From JAWPNA01 sp045402695 (GTDB taxonomy: Bacteria > Acidobacteriota > Polarisedimenticolia > JACPZX01 > DASXTC01): a stretch of DNA of 17,926 nucleotides. Made by a program: the position numbers and the translations under genes. Positions 6,363 to 15,167 of this stretch are shown here, piece after piece. Positions within the stretch are counted from its first letter, which is position 1, and the number at the start of each line of letters is the position of its first letter. The notes below the pieces were generated by a model, which searched no databases, was not told the DNA's origin, and worked only from the letters and a program-made list of their open reading frames with translations. The stretch is from NCBI GenBank assembly GCA_045402695.1, contig JAWPNA010000381.1, positions 1 to 17,926 on the forward strand, in the 5' to 3' direction.

Positions 6363-7337
6363 ATGATCCTGGCGGGCGACATCGGCGGCACCAAGACCCA
6401 CCTTGCACTTTTCGACGAGGATCTCCATCTCGTCGCCGAGCGCACCTACGCGAGCCGGGACTACGCCGCGTGCGATCTGATCCTGGAGAAGTGGTTGTCA
6501 GAGCCGCTGCCGCAGGCGCGGATCGCATGCTTCGGCGTCGCGGGGCCCGTCAAGCGCGGGCATGTCCGGACCACGAACCTGCCGTGGATGCTCGACGCGA
6601 TGGATCTGGCGGGACGGCTCGGCCTGACGCGCGTTAGTCTCATCAACGACCTGGAGGCCAACGCGCACGGCATCGCCGCGCTGGGGCCGCATGATTTCGC
6701 CCTGCTCCATCCCGGCGCTGACGGAGCCGAGGGGAACGCGGCGCTGATCTCGGCCGGCACCGGGCTGGGGGAGGCGGGGCTGTACTGGGACGGAGCCATG
6801 CACCGCCCGTTCGCGTGCGAAGGAGGGCACGCCGGCTTCTCGCCGCGAAACGACCTGGAGATCGAGCTGCTGAGGCACCTCATCGCCCGGTTCGGGCCGG
6901 TGAGCTGGGAGCGCGTGCTGTCCGGTCCCGGGCTTGTCAACATCTACGATTTCCTCCGCGACACGGGGAGGGCCGAGGAGCCCGGATGGCTCGCGCAGAG
7001 AGTGCGAGACCAGGACGCGGCGGCCGCCATCTCGCAGGCGGCACTGGACGGCAGCAGCCCCTTGTGCGGGATGGCGCTCGACTTGTTCGTGTCACTGTAC
7101 GGGGCGGAAGCGGGCAACCTGGCGTTGAAAGTGATGGCCACCGGCGGCGTCTACATCGGGGGCGGGGTGGCCCCCAAGATCATCGAGAAGATCCGCGGCT
7201 CGGACTTCCTGGAGGCGTTTTGCGACAAAGGGCCGATGATGCCTCTGCTTTCCGCCATGCCCGTGCGCGTGATCCTCAACGAGAAGACCGCGCTGCTCGG
7301 CGCGGCGCGCTATGCGTTGCTGGCGGAGCGTTCCTGA
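6363..7337 (+). CDS. glk: Glucokinase
   Basis: Glucokinase phosphorylates free glucose with ATP to glucose 6-phosphate. The 324-residue protein belongs to the Glk family (PF02685-type): the N-terminal phosphate loop GDIGGTKTHLALFD (residues 5-18), the catalytic-loop SLINDLEANAHGI, the second phosphate motif ISAGTGLGEAGLYW, EGGHAGFSPRNDLE and the adenosine-site VMATGGVYIGGGVAPKI. ATG 6363 is chosen because the family starts immediately before GDIGGT and because AGGA (6350-6353) lies nine bases upstream; the frame is open back to 6303 but that part overlaps gnd and has no homology. Glucose released by the neighbouring glycoside hydrolases would be its substrate, and Pgi and Gnd use its product. 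Confidence 0.93.
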   Translation: MILAGDIGGTKTHLALFDEDLHLVAERTYASRDYAACDLILEKWLSEPLPQARIACFGVAGPVKRGHVRTTNLPWMLDAMDLAGRLGLTRVSLINDLEANAHGIAALGPHDFALLHPGADGAEGNAALISAGTGLGEAGLYWDGAMHRPFACEGGHAGFSPRNDLEIELLRHLIARFGPVSWERVLSGPGLVNIYDFLRDTGRAEEPGWLAQRVRDQDAAAAISQAALDGSSPLCGMALDLFVSLYGAEAGNLALKVMATGGVYIGGGVAPKIIEKIRGSDFLEAFCDKGPMMPLLSAMPVRVILNEKTALLGAARYALLAERS

Positions 7338-7353
7338 GGGGACCATCGCCATC

Positions 7354-9300
7354 ATGGCGTCCCGCCCTCCCGATCAGGCCGAGTGGATCGAGACCGACGG
7401 CCTGGGCGGGTTCGCCTCCGGGACCGTCTCGGGGGCCAGGACCCGGCGCTATCACGCGATTCTGCTGGCGGCGACGACGCCCCCCACCGGACGCCTGGCG
7501 CTGGTCAACGGGTTCGACGCCTCCGTGCGGACCGGTGCCGGGAGCTTCGCACTCTCGTCGCAGGCGTACGCGCCCGGCGTCGTGCACCCCGACGGAGCGC
7601 GGCGCATCGAATCGTTTGAGACCGAGCCGTGGCCGCGCTGGGTTTTCCGGCTGGAGGACGGCACCCGCGTTTCGCAGGAGATCTTCGCGCGCCATGGCTC
7701 GCCCGTCGTCGCCGTCTCCTGGCGCCTGGTCGAAGGCCCGGGCGGCGCCACGCTCTCGGTGAGGCCGTATCTTTCCGGACGCGACTACCACGCGCTTCAT
7801 CATGAGAACGGTGCGTTCCGCTTCGAGCCCGACGCGCGAGACGGCAGGCTGACCTGGCGCCCCTATGAGAGGGTGCCGGGCATTGTCGTCCTCACCAACG
7901 GCGGCTACTCCCACCAGCCCGAATGGTACAGGAGCTTCCTGTACGAAGAGGAGCGCGCGCGCGGACTGGATCATATCGAGGACCTCGCCGCCCCCGGCGT
8001 CTTCCAGTGGGATCTCTCGCGCGGCGAGGCGGTGTGGATCCTCGGCGCGGAGATCGCCGGCGTGCCTCCCGTTGCTCCTTCAACGACGCCGGCCGCCTGC
8101 CTCAAGAGCCTGCGCATGTCGGAGAAAGCACGCCGCGCCCGCTTCGCGTCGCCGCTTCACCGCGCGGCCGACGGTTACGTGGTGAAGCGCGGAGAGGGGA
8201 TGACGATCGTGGCGGGGTACCCCTGGTTCACCGACTGGGGGCGCGACACCTTCATCGCGCTGCGCGGTGTCTGCCTGAGCGCGGGGCGCCTCGCGGAGGC
8301 ACGGCAGATCCTCCTGCAGTGGTCGGGGGCGGTTTCTCAGGGGATGCTACCGAACCGGTTCCCGGATTCCGGCGAATCGCCCGAGTACAACTCCGTTGAC
8401 GCGTCGCTGTGGTACGTCATCGCCGTGCACGACTACCTGCGCGCGATGGAGAAGGGGAATCGCCGCGTCGCCGCGAAGGACCGCAAGGCGCTCCTGGGCG
8501 CCATCGAGGCGATCCTCTCAGGTTACGCGGGGGGCACGCGCTTCGGCATCAGGATGGACGAGGACGGTTTGCTGGCTGCGGGAGTGCCGGGGGTGCAGCT
8601 CACCTGGATGGACGCCAAAGTCGGCGACTGGGTGGTCACCCCGCGCATCGGGAAGCCCGTGGAGGTGCAGGCGCTGTGGCTCAACGCTCTGAAGATCGGC
8701 GGTGTTTTCTCGAAGCGATGGCGGCCGATCCTCCAGAGGGGCCTCGCCTCGTTCACGCGGCGCTTCTGGAACGAGGAGGGCGGGTACCTTCACGATGTCG
8801 TGGATGTCGATGGCCGCCCGGCGACCGCGGACGCGTCGTTCCGTCCCAACCAGATCTTTGCGGTGGGGGGGCTTTCCCTGATGTTGCTGGACAGGCCTCG
8901 TGCGCGGCGCACTGTCGATCAGGTCGAGTCACGCCTCTGGACGCCGATGGGCCCGCGCTCGCTGGCCCCTTCCGAGGCCGGGTACGCCCCGCGTTACCAA
9001 GGCGGCGTGAGTGAAAGAGACAACGCGTATCACCAGGGCACCGTGTGGCCGTGGCTCGCGGGCCCGTTCGTCGAGGCATGGCTGCGCGTGAGGGGAAACA
9101 CGCGGTCGGCGAGGAAGGAGGCTCGCGCCCGGTTCCTCGCTCCGCTTGAGGACCACCTCGGGAAGGCCGGCCTCGGCCACATCTCCGAGGTCGCCGACGC
9201 CGAGCCGCCTCACACGCCGGGCGGGTGTCCCTTCCAGGCATGGTCGTTGGGAGAGCTGCTCCGTCTGTCGCTCGACCTGCTCGCGGACAACCAGGAATGA
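7354..9300 (+). CDS. Glycogen debranching enzyme (amylo-alpha-1,6-glucosidase)
   Basis: The 648-residue protein has the two-part layout of archaeal/bacterial-type debranching enzymes. An N-terminal beta-rich domain starts EWIETDGLGGFASGT and RRYHAILLAA (GDE_N-like, to about residue 230). An (alpha/alpha)6 catalytic barrel (GDE_C, PF06202-like) contains YPWFTDWGRDTFIALRG (from residue 289), GMLPNRFPDSGESPEYNSVDASLW, VQLTWMDAKVGDWVVTPR and HQGTVWPWLAGPFVEAW (from residue 560). The acidic residues in WGRD and the WMDAK segment are candidates for catalysis. It removes alpha-1,6 branches during glycogen or maltodextrin breakdown in the cytoplasm; no signal peptide is seen. ATG 7354 follows a GAGGGGA 16 bases after glk ends, so it is the last gene of the operon. 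Confidence 0.92.
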   Translation: MASRPPDQAEWIETDGLGGFASGTVSGARTRRYHAILLAATTPPTGRLALVNGFDASVRTGAGSFALSSQAYAPGVVHPDGARRIESFETEPWPRWVFRLEDGTRVSQEIFARHGSPVVAVSWRLVEGPGGATLSVRPYLSGRDYHALHHENGAFRFEPDARDGRLTWRPYERVPGIVVLTNGGYSHQPEWYRSFLYEEERARGLDHIEDLAAPGVFQWDLSRGEAVWILGAEIAGVPPVAPSTTPAACLKSLRMSEKARRARFASPLHRAADGYVVKRGEGMTIVAGYPWFTDWGRDTFIALRGVCLSAGRLAEARQILLQWSGAVSQGMLPNRFPDSGESPEYNSVDASLWYVIAVHDYLRAMEKGNRRVAAKDRKALLGAIEAILSGYAGGTRFGIRMDEDGLLAAGVPGVQLTWMDAKVGDWVVTPRIGKPVEVQALWLNALKIGGVFSKRWRPILQRGLASFTRRFWNEEGGYLHDVVDVDGRPATADASFRPNQIFAVGGLSLMLLDRPRARRTVDQVESRLWTPMGPRSLAPSEAGYAPRYQGGVSERDNAYHQGTVWPWLAGPFVEAWLRVRGNTRSARKEARARFLAPLEDHLGKAGLGHISEVADAEPPHTPGGCPFQAWSLGELLRLSLDLLADNQE

Positions 9301-9346
9301 GCCGGCAAGCAGGACAATCGGACGCCCAAGCCTCGAGCCCCGGCCA

Positions 9347-9374
9347 TTGACATCGGGTCGTTTGGCTGTACATT
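9347..9374 (+). promoter_or_regulatory. Sigma70-like promoter
   Basis: A perfect TTGACA (9347-9352) is followed after 16 bases by TACATT (9369-9374, four of six matches). It stands in the 164-base gap after the debranching enzyme and about 90 bases before the P-loop gene, so it probably starts a new transcription unit of the next three genes. Confidence 0.6.
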
Positions 9375-9464
9375 TGTCGCGCTATTCCCCCGCAACAGGA
9401 CGCCGGTCATGGGGCGGCAAGGCCGTGCGCCCAACAGATCCCGTGAGAAGAGACCCTCTGCGCG

Positions 9465-10496
9465 ATGACTAACGGAAGCGGTCCGCCGGTGAAGTGGGGC
9501 TGGGCGACCCGACGCGTCCCGGCGGAGGACCTCGGCAACCTGATCCTGGGACAGGACCCGCCGCGCATCGGCGACCTCGCCGTGGGGCGGGTGGTCAGCA
9601 TCGGCCGGCACACGCGCATCGAGGGGAGACAGTGGAGGCGCCACGATCTCTTCCCGGACGATCTGGTGGGAGGTGTGTTCGGCAACCGCTACGCCACCGA
9701 TCAATTCGAAGGATACGTCGAGCCGTTCGGCAAGAATTTCCATGTTCTGGGAATCGGAGGCGTGTTCGGCATCGTGCGCTCGCAGAACGCGAGGATGACC
9801 GAGCCTCCCACCGTGATGCAGCTCCTCGGCTACGCGGCCCGGCCTGATGGATCCCGGCTGTCGATGCTCGACTACGGGCTGCCGCGCACGAAGATCCAGC
9901 TCAACGGCGGCCCACGGTGCCGCACGATCCTGGTGGTCGGCTCCTCGATGAACTCGGGCAAGACCACCACAGCCGCCTACACGGTGCTGGGATTGACCCG
10001 CGCGGGGCACAAGGTCTGCGCGGCCAAGGTGACCGGCACGGCCTGCGCGAAGGACCCGGGGATCTTCGTTGATGCGGGCGCGCACAGCGTTCTCGACTTC
10101 TCGGACTGCGGCTGGCCCTCCACCTATCTCACGAGCCTCACCGACCTGCTCGACATCTACGCCCGCATGCGCGCGGCGATGCTCTGCGAGCAGCCCGACT
10201 TCATCGTGCTGGAAGTGGCCGACGGCATCTGGCAGCGTGAGACCGATCTGCTCCTGACCTCCTCCGAGTTTCACGCCACCATCGAAGCGGTGATCTTCAC
10301 CGGCGCCGACAGCGTCTCCGCGGAAAGCGGCGTGCGGCGGCTTCGGGATCTGGGCTACCGCGTGGCGGCCGTGTCGGGGCTGGTCTCCTCCAGCACTCTC
10401 GGCATGAACGAGGTCTCCCACGCGACACACCTGCCGTGCCTCAGCAAGGCCAGTCTCGCCAACGGCGCGCTGCAGTCGATCCTCCTCGGGGGATAG
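9465..10496 (+). CDS. P-loop NTPase, DUF1611/dethiobiotin-synthetase-like
   Basis: This is a 343-residue protein with a deviant nucleotide-binding loop GSSMNSGKTTTA (Gly159 to Lys166-Thr167), the G-x5-GKT form used by dethiobiotin synthetase, MobB and DUF1611-type proteins. After it come AAKVTGTACAKDPG, DAGAHSVLDFSDCGWPSTY and FIVLEVADGIWQRETDLLL, where a Walker-B-like hydrophobic strand ends in Glu/Asp. The first 150 residues form a separate beta-rich domain with DLAVGRVVSIGRHTRIE. I do not recognise an assigned function. DUF1611 proteins include a D-glutamate N-acetyltransferase, but the match is only to the fold and the substrate is open. It starts at ATG 9465 with a weak GAGAAGAG upstream and ends seven bases before the secreted repeat protein. 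Confidence 0.6.
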   Translation: MTNGSGPPVKWGWATRRVPAEDLGNLILGQDPPRIGDLAVGRVVSIGRHTRIEGRQWRRHDLFPDDLVGGVFGNRYATDQFEGYVEPFGKNFHVLGIGGVFGIVRSQNARMTEPPTVMQLLGYAARPDGSRLSMLDYGLPRTKIQLNGGPRCRTILVVGSSMNSGKTTTAAYTVLGLTRAGHKVCAAKVTGTACAKDPGIFVDAGAHSVLDFSDCGWPSTYLTSLTDLLDIYARMRAAMLCEQPDFIVLEVADGIWQRETDLLLTSSEFHATIEAVIFTGADSVSAESGVRRLRDLGYRVAAVSGLVSSSTLGMNEVSHATHLPCLSKASLANGALQSILLGG

Positions 10497-10503
10497 ACTC
10501 CAG

Positions 10504-12933
10504 ATGCGCGCTCGGGCCGTCCGCCTGCGCTCCTCCTGTTTCATGTTTCTCGCTCTGCTGGCCTGCCCCTGCGGCGCGGAGGCGGCCACGCGCACCATCA
10601 CCGGCGTGGTGCGCAACGAGTCCGGGTCGGGCGTGGCCAACGTGGACGTGGACCTCATCGTGTTCTGCAGCGGTCAGAACGTCTTCCTGGTCAACGACAA
10701 GACGCTCAGCAATGGCACCTATAGCATCGTCGTGAACGAGGGGACTTACGATGTCCGCTTCACCCCTCCGTCCGGAAGCACGCTGGCGGCATCCGAGATC
10801 GAGGACCTGGTCATCAACCAGAACCTGAATCTGGGCGTCACCACGCTGCACCCGGGCCGACTGGTGTCCGGAACCGTTCGCAACGGGCTCGGGTTCGGGC
10901 TGGCCGGCGTGGATCTCGACTTCATCGACGCGGCCACCGGACGCAAGATTTACCTGCCGAACGACCTCACGGCGAGCGGCGGCGGCTACTCGGTGCGCGT
11001 CCTGCCGGGCACCTACGACGCGGAGTTCCGGCCCGGCGCGACGACGGCCTACCTGACGGGCCTGCGCAAGGGGTTGATCGTCTCCTCGGACGTCTCCGGC
11101 CTGACGGACGTCCTGCGGCTCGGCACGAAGGTGACCGGCACCGTGAAGAACGGGTCGGGCAACGGGGTGGCCGGAGCCGATCTCGATCTCACCAGCACCT
11201 GCACGGGAGAGACGATCCAGACGGCGCACGACAACACGGATTCCTCTGGCAATTTCACCGTCTACGTACCGGCCGGCCAGTACACGACGCACGTCACGCC
11301 GCCGCGGTGCACGACGCTGGGGGCGGCCAAAGTCGGCGCCACGATGATTTCCTCCGCGACCAGCCTGGGCACCTTGACGCTCCCGAGCGGCGTGGTGGTG
11401 ACCGGCCGCGTTCTGGACTCGACGGCCCTGCCGGTTCCGGCGGTCGACCTGGATTTCTTCGACTCCTCGACCGGGGCCTCGCGCGCCACCGCGCGCGACA
11501 ACACGGATGCCGCGGGGAATTTCACCGTCTACGTCGCGGCGGGAGTCTACGACGTCAACTTCAATCCGCCGGCCTCCACCGACCTGCTCGTGACGCGGAT
11601 CAACTCGGTGACGATCTCGGGGGCGACGGGGCTGGGTGACGTCACGCTCGAGGCCGGCCTGCCCGTCTCCGGGTCCGTCCTGGACGAGGGCGGCGCGGGT
11701 GTGTTGAACGTCGACATCGACGTGATCGACGCGGCCTCGGGCGCGCCGTTGCGCCTCGCTCACGACGGCACGGAGGCCGACGGAAGCTACGAAGTGGTGG
11801 TTCCCGAGGGTGCCTACGACTTCAGGTTCACACCTCCGGAATGCACCGGCCTCGCAGCGGATCAGATCCGGAACCTGGACGTCACGTCGGGTCTCGCGCT
11901 GCCGGCAGTGGTCCTCTCCCCAGGGAAGCACGTCAGCGGCTTGGTTAAGGGGCCGGGGTCGACGGCTGTCACCGGCGCCGATCTGGACGTCTCCGTTGCG
12001 GGAGGCGGAGCCAGGCTGTTCACGCCAGGGGACAATACGGACGGTGCGGGACATTACGACGTCCTGGTTCCGCCCGGCGCCTACGACATCGATTACATCC
12101 CTCCGCCGGGCAGCACGCTGCGGCCCGCGCGCAGACTCGGCGTCCCGGTGGCCGCGGACACGGCGCTGCCGGACACGATCCTGCCGCAGGGAGTCGTCGT
12201 CTCCGGCTCGGTGCGCTCCTCAGTGACCGGCCTGCAGGTGGCCGACGTGGATCTCGATTTCGTCGTGCCGGGAGGGGGATCGACGCTGTTCACTCCGCAC
12301 GACGGCACGGGAGCCGACGGCGCCTACGCGGTCGTCGTGGACGCGGGGACGTGGGACATCCTCTACACGCCGCCCGCAGCGAGCGGCCTCGCGCCGCGCT
12401 GGAAGCGGGGGGTGACGGTATCCGGCGACGTGTCTCTCGCCGAGGTCTGGCTCCTTCCTCTCACGACGCCGTTGGTCTCCTCCATCACGCCAGGTTCCGG
12501 CACCACCGCGGGCGGCCAGGCGGTGACGATCAGCGGAAGCGGCTTCCAGCCCGACTGCGTGTTGAAGATCGGCGGCGTGACAACCACCCTCAGCTCCGCG
12601 CCGACTGCCACGGCGCTCACCGCGCGCACTCCGCCGCATCCGGCCGGCCAGGTCGATCTCTTGGTCACGAACCCGGGGAACCTGACCGGCGTCAGGTCCG
12701 CCGGCTACACCTTCCAGGAACCGGCGGTCCCGATCGATCTCCTCGTGACACGCTCGGGCAACGATATCGTCCTGAGCTGGGCTTCGACCGGCCAGAGCAC
12801 CTACACCATCTTCCTCAGCGGCCTGCCCACCGGCTTCGGCGACTCATCGATCGCCGGCCGAACCTCCGCGACCACCTTCACCGACGCCGGCGGCGCCACA
12901 AGGCCGGGCGTCCAGTACTACTCCGTCGATTGA
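10504..12933 (+). CDS. Secreted protein with seven 89-residue repeats plus IPT/TIG and FN3-like domains
   Basis: The 809-residue product begins with a signal peptide (Arg-rich start, FMFLALLACPCGAEA, likely cut near residue 27; C21 makes a lipoprotein possible but the lipobox is poor). Seven beta-sandwich repeats of the carboxypeptidase-regulatory-like type follow, starting at residues 32, 121, 210, 299, 388, 477 and 566, each exactly 89 residues. Typical blocks are VSGTVRN, AGVDLDFID, DNTDAAGNFTVYVAAGVYD and FTPP. From about 655 an IPT/TIG domain (SSITPGSGTTAGGQAVTISG) and from about 740 a fibronectin-III-like end complete it. It is probably an extended surface or periplasmic stalk. ATG 10504 is preceded by GGGGGA overlapping the previous stop. 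The final TGA overlaps the start of the barrel gene. Confidence 0.85.
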   Translation: MRARAVRLRSSCFMFLALLACPCGAEAATRTITGVVRNESGSGVANVDVDLIVFCSGQNVFLVNDKTLSNGTYSIVVNEGTYDVRFTPPSGSTLAASEIEDLVINQNLNLGVTTLHPGRLVSGTVRNGLGFGLAGVDLDFIDAATGRKIYLPNDLTASGGGYSVRVLPGTYDAEFRPGATTAYLTGLRKGLIVSSDVSGLTDVLRLGTKVTGTVKNGSGNGVAGADLDLTSTCTGETIQTAHDNTDSSGNFTVYVPAGQYTTHVTPPRCTTLGAAKVGATMISSATSLGTLTLPSGVVVTGRVLDSTALPVPAVDLDFFDSSTGASRATARDNTDAAGNFTVYVAAGVYDVNFNPPASTDLLVTRINSVTISGATGLGDVTLEAGLPVSGSVLDEGGAGVLNVDIDVIDAASGAPLRLAHDGTEADGSYEVVVPEGAYDFRFTPPECTGLAADQIRNLDVTSGLALPAVVLSPGKHVSGLVKGPGSTAVTGADLDVSVAGGGARLFTPGDNTDGAGHYDVLVPPGAYDIDYIPPPGSTLRPARRLGVPVAADTALPDTILPQGVVVSGSVRSSVTGLQVADVDLDFVVPGGGSTLFTPHDGTGADGAYAVVVDAGTWDILYTPPAASGLAPRWKRGVTVSGDVSLAEVWLLPLTTPLVSSITPGSGTTAGGQAVTISGSGFQPDCVLKIGGVTTTLSSAPTATALTARTPPHPAGQVDLLVTNPGNLTGVRSAGYTFQEPAVPIDLLVTRSGNDIVLSWASTGQSTYTIFLSGLPTGFGDSSIAGRTSATTFTDAGGATRPGVQYYSVD

Positions 12934-14087
12934 GGCACCATTGCAAGGGTTGGAGCCGCGCTGTCGCCGGGATGATACTGCTCGCGATCCTCTCGGGTGG
13001 CCCGGCAGCGACCACGCTGGATGAAGACGCGGAGCAAGGAGCTCGCCCCCCCCGGCCCGACCGGGAGGCTCAGCCGCGGCGCCTCGGCCTGGACGTCTCT
13101 CTCTTCAGCCTGTACGACGACAACGTGCTTCAGCTCTCGGACCTCGACTTGGAGCAGTTCCGGAAGAACCCCGACTCTCCGCGGTTCGAGATCAGGAGCA
13201 CCGCCGACACGATCGCCGAAGGCGCAATCTCCCTGGAATGGAGGACGCGCCCGCTGCCGCGGCGCGAGACCACGCTCGATGCCGCCGTCCATACCTACGA
13301 GTACGTGCGCGACGACGTGAAGGACTTCGCGCGATACAGCCTGGCGGTCTCGCAGGAGCTGACTGCATCGCGGCGGCATCTCGCCTCCCTCAAGGCCCAG
13401 GCGGGCTGGACGCCGCGTTTCTACCTGCGCCAGCTCACCGACAACGACGACTCCTTCGAGGCGGGCCACACGATCCGCCGCGGACTCACCTACGCGGAGG
13501 CCGAGTACGGACTCTTCTACCAGCAGGAGATTGTGCGGAACAGGTTGGAGGGTCGCCTGGGATGGGAGGCTCAGGTCCGGAACTACAACGACCACTTCGA
13601 CGAGAGGGACGGCACGAAGGACGCTCTGTCGGCCTCCCTGGAGACGCGCCCCTTCGGCCGCACGAAGATCAGCATTCGCGCGACGTACCGGCGCGGGGAC
13701 CTGGATGCGGAGGGCGACCTCGCCTCGTCGCCCATTCCGGATGACGACATCTCGTACCGGCATCGCGCGTTCGTTCTGGAGAGCGCCTTTCCATGGAGCC
13801 GTCCGGCGGGCGGCCGGATCGAGGTGGATCTGGAAAGGGAGACAAGAGACTACACGACGGACAACCCCTTCGACCTCTGCCGCTTCGATCGGAAGGACAT
13901 CCGGCGGGACTATCGCTGGCGGCTGGTGCAGCAGGTGTCCGGAAAGATCGAGCTGGTCGCCGAGCTGCGACGGCGCACCAACGCCACGACCATCCCGGGC
14001 CTGGTGGACCCCTCCGGGTGCACCGACGAGACCGAGTTCGAGCAACAGAGGATCACCCTCGGGCTCACCTGGCACGTCGGTTTCTGA
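12930..14087 (+). CDS. Outer-membrane beta-barrel protein
   Basis: The 385-residue protein has a signal peptide (MRHHCKGWSRAVAGMILLAI, small residues to about 29), then an amphipathic, Arg/Asp/Glu-rich sequence with alternating polarity: LGLDVSLFSLYDDNVL, SLEWRTRPLP, LSASLETRPFGRTKISIRAT, RIEVDLERETRDYT and a last strand QRITLGLTWHVGF. The terminal Phe and alternating final strand are the BAM recognition signature of outer-membrane barrels. I favour the TTG at 12930 over ATG 12972 because only the longer form has the positive charges of a signal peptide; TTG and the upstream TGA share the bases TTGA, which implies coupled translation with the repeat protein. Function unknown; the pairing suggests a surface complex. 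Only two Cys remain in the mature part (near the C-terminus). Confidence 0.75.
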   Translation: MRHHCKGWSRAVAGMILLAILSGGPAATTLDEDAEQGARPPRPDREAQPRRLGLDVSLFSLYDDNVLQLSDLDLEQFRKNPDSPRFEIRSTADTIAEGAISLEWRTRPLPRRETTLDAAVHTYEYVRDDVKDFARYSLAVSQELTASRRHLASLKAQAGWTPRFYLRQLTDNDDSFEAGHTIRRGLTYAEAEYGLFYQQEIVRNRLEGRLGWEAQVRNYNDHFDERDGTKDALSASLETRPFGRTKISIRATYRRGDLDAEGDLASSPIPDDDISYRHRAFVLESAFPWSRPAGGRIEVDLERETRDYTTDNPFDLCRFDRKDIRRDYRWRLVQQVSGKIELVAELRRRTNATTIPGLVDPSGCTDETEFEQQRITLGLTWHVGF

Positions 14088-14108
14088 CCGGTGTCGGCGC
14101 GCCGGTCA
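14085..14108. terminator. Possible bidirectional hairpin between convergent genes
   Basis: TGACCGG (14085-14091) pairs with CCGGTCA (14102-14108) around a ten-base loop. It contains the stop codons of both the barrel gene and the convergent radical SAM gene. No T-tract follows on either strand, so intrinsic termination is doubtful. Confidence 0.3.
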
Positions 14109-15080
14109 GAAGCCCAGGTCAAGCTGCGCGGGCGGCGCGCGACGAGGCGGCTCCGCTTCGAGGTCGCAGGCGATGGGCGGACGCGCGGCGAGGCCGTGGC
14201 GCCGGCGCAGCGAATCGACCAGCTCTTCGATCCGCTTGCGGTACTCATCCGTGTGGTAGGCCGAAGCCCCGTAGACACGGCGGTAGCGCGGCAGCAACCG
14301 AGGGAAGTGCCGTCCGAGGAATGGGTAGAACTCCTTGGTCGCCGAGGACATCAAAAACAGGACCTGGTGCACGGCGTACGCCGCCCCTGCGCGCGCGGCG
14401 GCGGACACGATGGCCTCCAGAGATGCGGGGGCGTCAGTGATCTCCGGGATCACGGGCATGATGAAGACACCCGTGGTGATCCCCGCGCGCGCGAGCTCTC
14501 GCAGCGCCAGAAGCCGGCGTGCCGGGCGGGGCGCACGAGGCTCGAGGATGCGTGCCAGCCGGCGGTTCAGCGTCGTGATCGTCACGTTGACGGACAACCG
14601 GTGGCGCCTGCCGATCTCCGCCAGCAGATCGATGTCGCGCGTGACCAGCGCGCTCTTGGTCGTGAGCGACAGGCGGAGCCCGCGCGGCGCCCTGTCCGAG
14701 GCGAACACCTCCAGCAGGCGTCTGGTGACCAGGAGCTTTCGCTCCGCCGGCTGGTAGGGATCGGTCGCGGTGCCCAGCGCGATGCCTCCGAGCGGGTCGG
14801 CGCGCCTGGCGGCACGCCGCAGATCCATCGTGAGCGCGCCCGCCGCGTCCAGCTTGGCGAAGATCTCCGTCTCGAAGAGGTGTGTGTCTTCAAGCCCCAT
14901 GAACCCGTGCGTGTAACGGGCGTAGCAGTAGCAGCAGCCGAACTCGCATCCCCGGTACGGGTTGATGGTCCACTCGAACGGCATGCGATCGCTGTCGCAG
15001 CGGTTCAGGGTGGTGGCGCAGGGAAGATCCCGGTAGGTGACGCCTTTGCCGACCATGAGGAGCTTGCCACCTGCGTTCAT
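14106..15080 (-). CDS. SplB-like radical SAM protein (Rv2578c-type)
   Basis: This 324-residue protein belongs to the spore-photoproduct-lyase-like radical SAM group (COG1533, Rv2578c-type). The iron-sulfur motif is C45-C49-C52 in NPYRGCEFGCCYCYARYTHG, preceded by NRCDSDRMPFEWTIN. Later blocks are IALGTATDPYQPAERKLLVT, LSLTTKSALVTRDIDLL, VNVTITTL and AGITTGVFIMPVIPEITD, which follow the radical SAM (beta/alpha) barrel order. True SplB repairs a UV thymine lesion in spores; these relatives in non-sporulating bacteria lack a proven substrate. It starts at ATG 15080 and converges on the barrel gene, with 18 bases between their coding ends. On the other side it is divergent from the selenoprotein gene, sharing an 87-base gap. 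Confidence 0.85.
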   Translation of the reverse strand: MNAGGKLLMVGKGVTYRDLPCATTLNRCDSDRMPFEWTINPYRGCEFGCCYCYARYTHGFMGLEDTHLFETEIFAKLDAAGALTMDLRRAARRADPLGGIALGTATDPYQPAERKLLVTRRLLEVFASDRAPRGLRLSLTTKSALVTRDIDLLAEIGRRHRLSVNVTITTLNRRLARILEPRAPRPARRLLALRELARAGITTGVFIMPVIPEITDAPASLEAIVSAAARAGAAYAVHQVLFLMSSATKEFYPFLGRHFPRLLPRYRRVYGASAYHTDEYRKRIEELVDSLRRRHGLAARPPIACDLEAEPPRRAPPAQLDLGF

Positions 15081-15156
15081 TGGTGATTCACTTTACTTTC
15101 GCTAACCCGTGTCTGTCAAGGTACGGCCGGGACGTGGTAGACTCGGGGCTCTTCAG

Positions 15157-15162
15157 AGGAGG
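15157..15162 (+). promoter_or_regulatory. Strong ribosome binding site deciding a GTG start
   Basis: AGGAGG at 15157-15162 stands five bases before GTG 15168. It fixes the start of the selenoprotein frame upstream of the in-frame TGA. No comparable site precedes ATG 15303, which directly follows the TGA. Confidence 0.8.
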
Positions 15163-15167
15163 GACCT

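Noticed and set aside
6632..6640. GTTAGTC inside glk as an attC box
   Set aside because: Single box within a conserved coding region and no partner TAAC hairpin.
9210..10658. 482-codon minus-strand frame opposite the P-loop gene
   Set aside because: Covers the promoter-bearing gap and a clear P-loop gene; composition is typical of antisense shadow.
10441..12054. 537-codon open frame on the minus strand opposite the repeat protein
   Set aside because: The internal periodicity merely reflects the 89-residue repeats on the other strand; no start signal or domain is seen.
15100..15110. GCTAACCCG between the radical SAM and selenoprotein genes as an attC box
   Set aside because: No paired GTTA box or L-box hairpin within 150 bases on either side.
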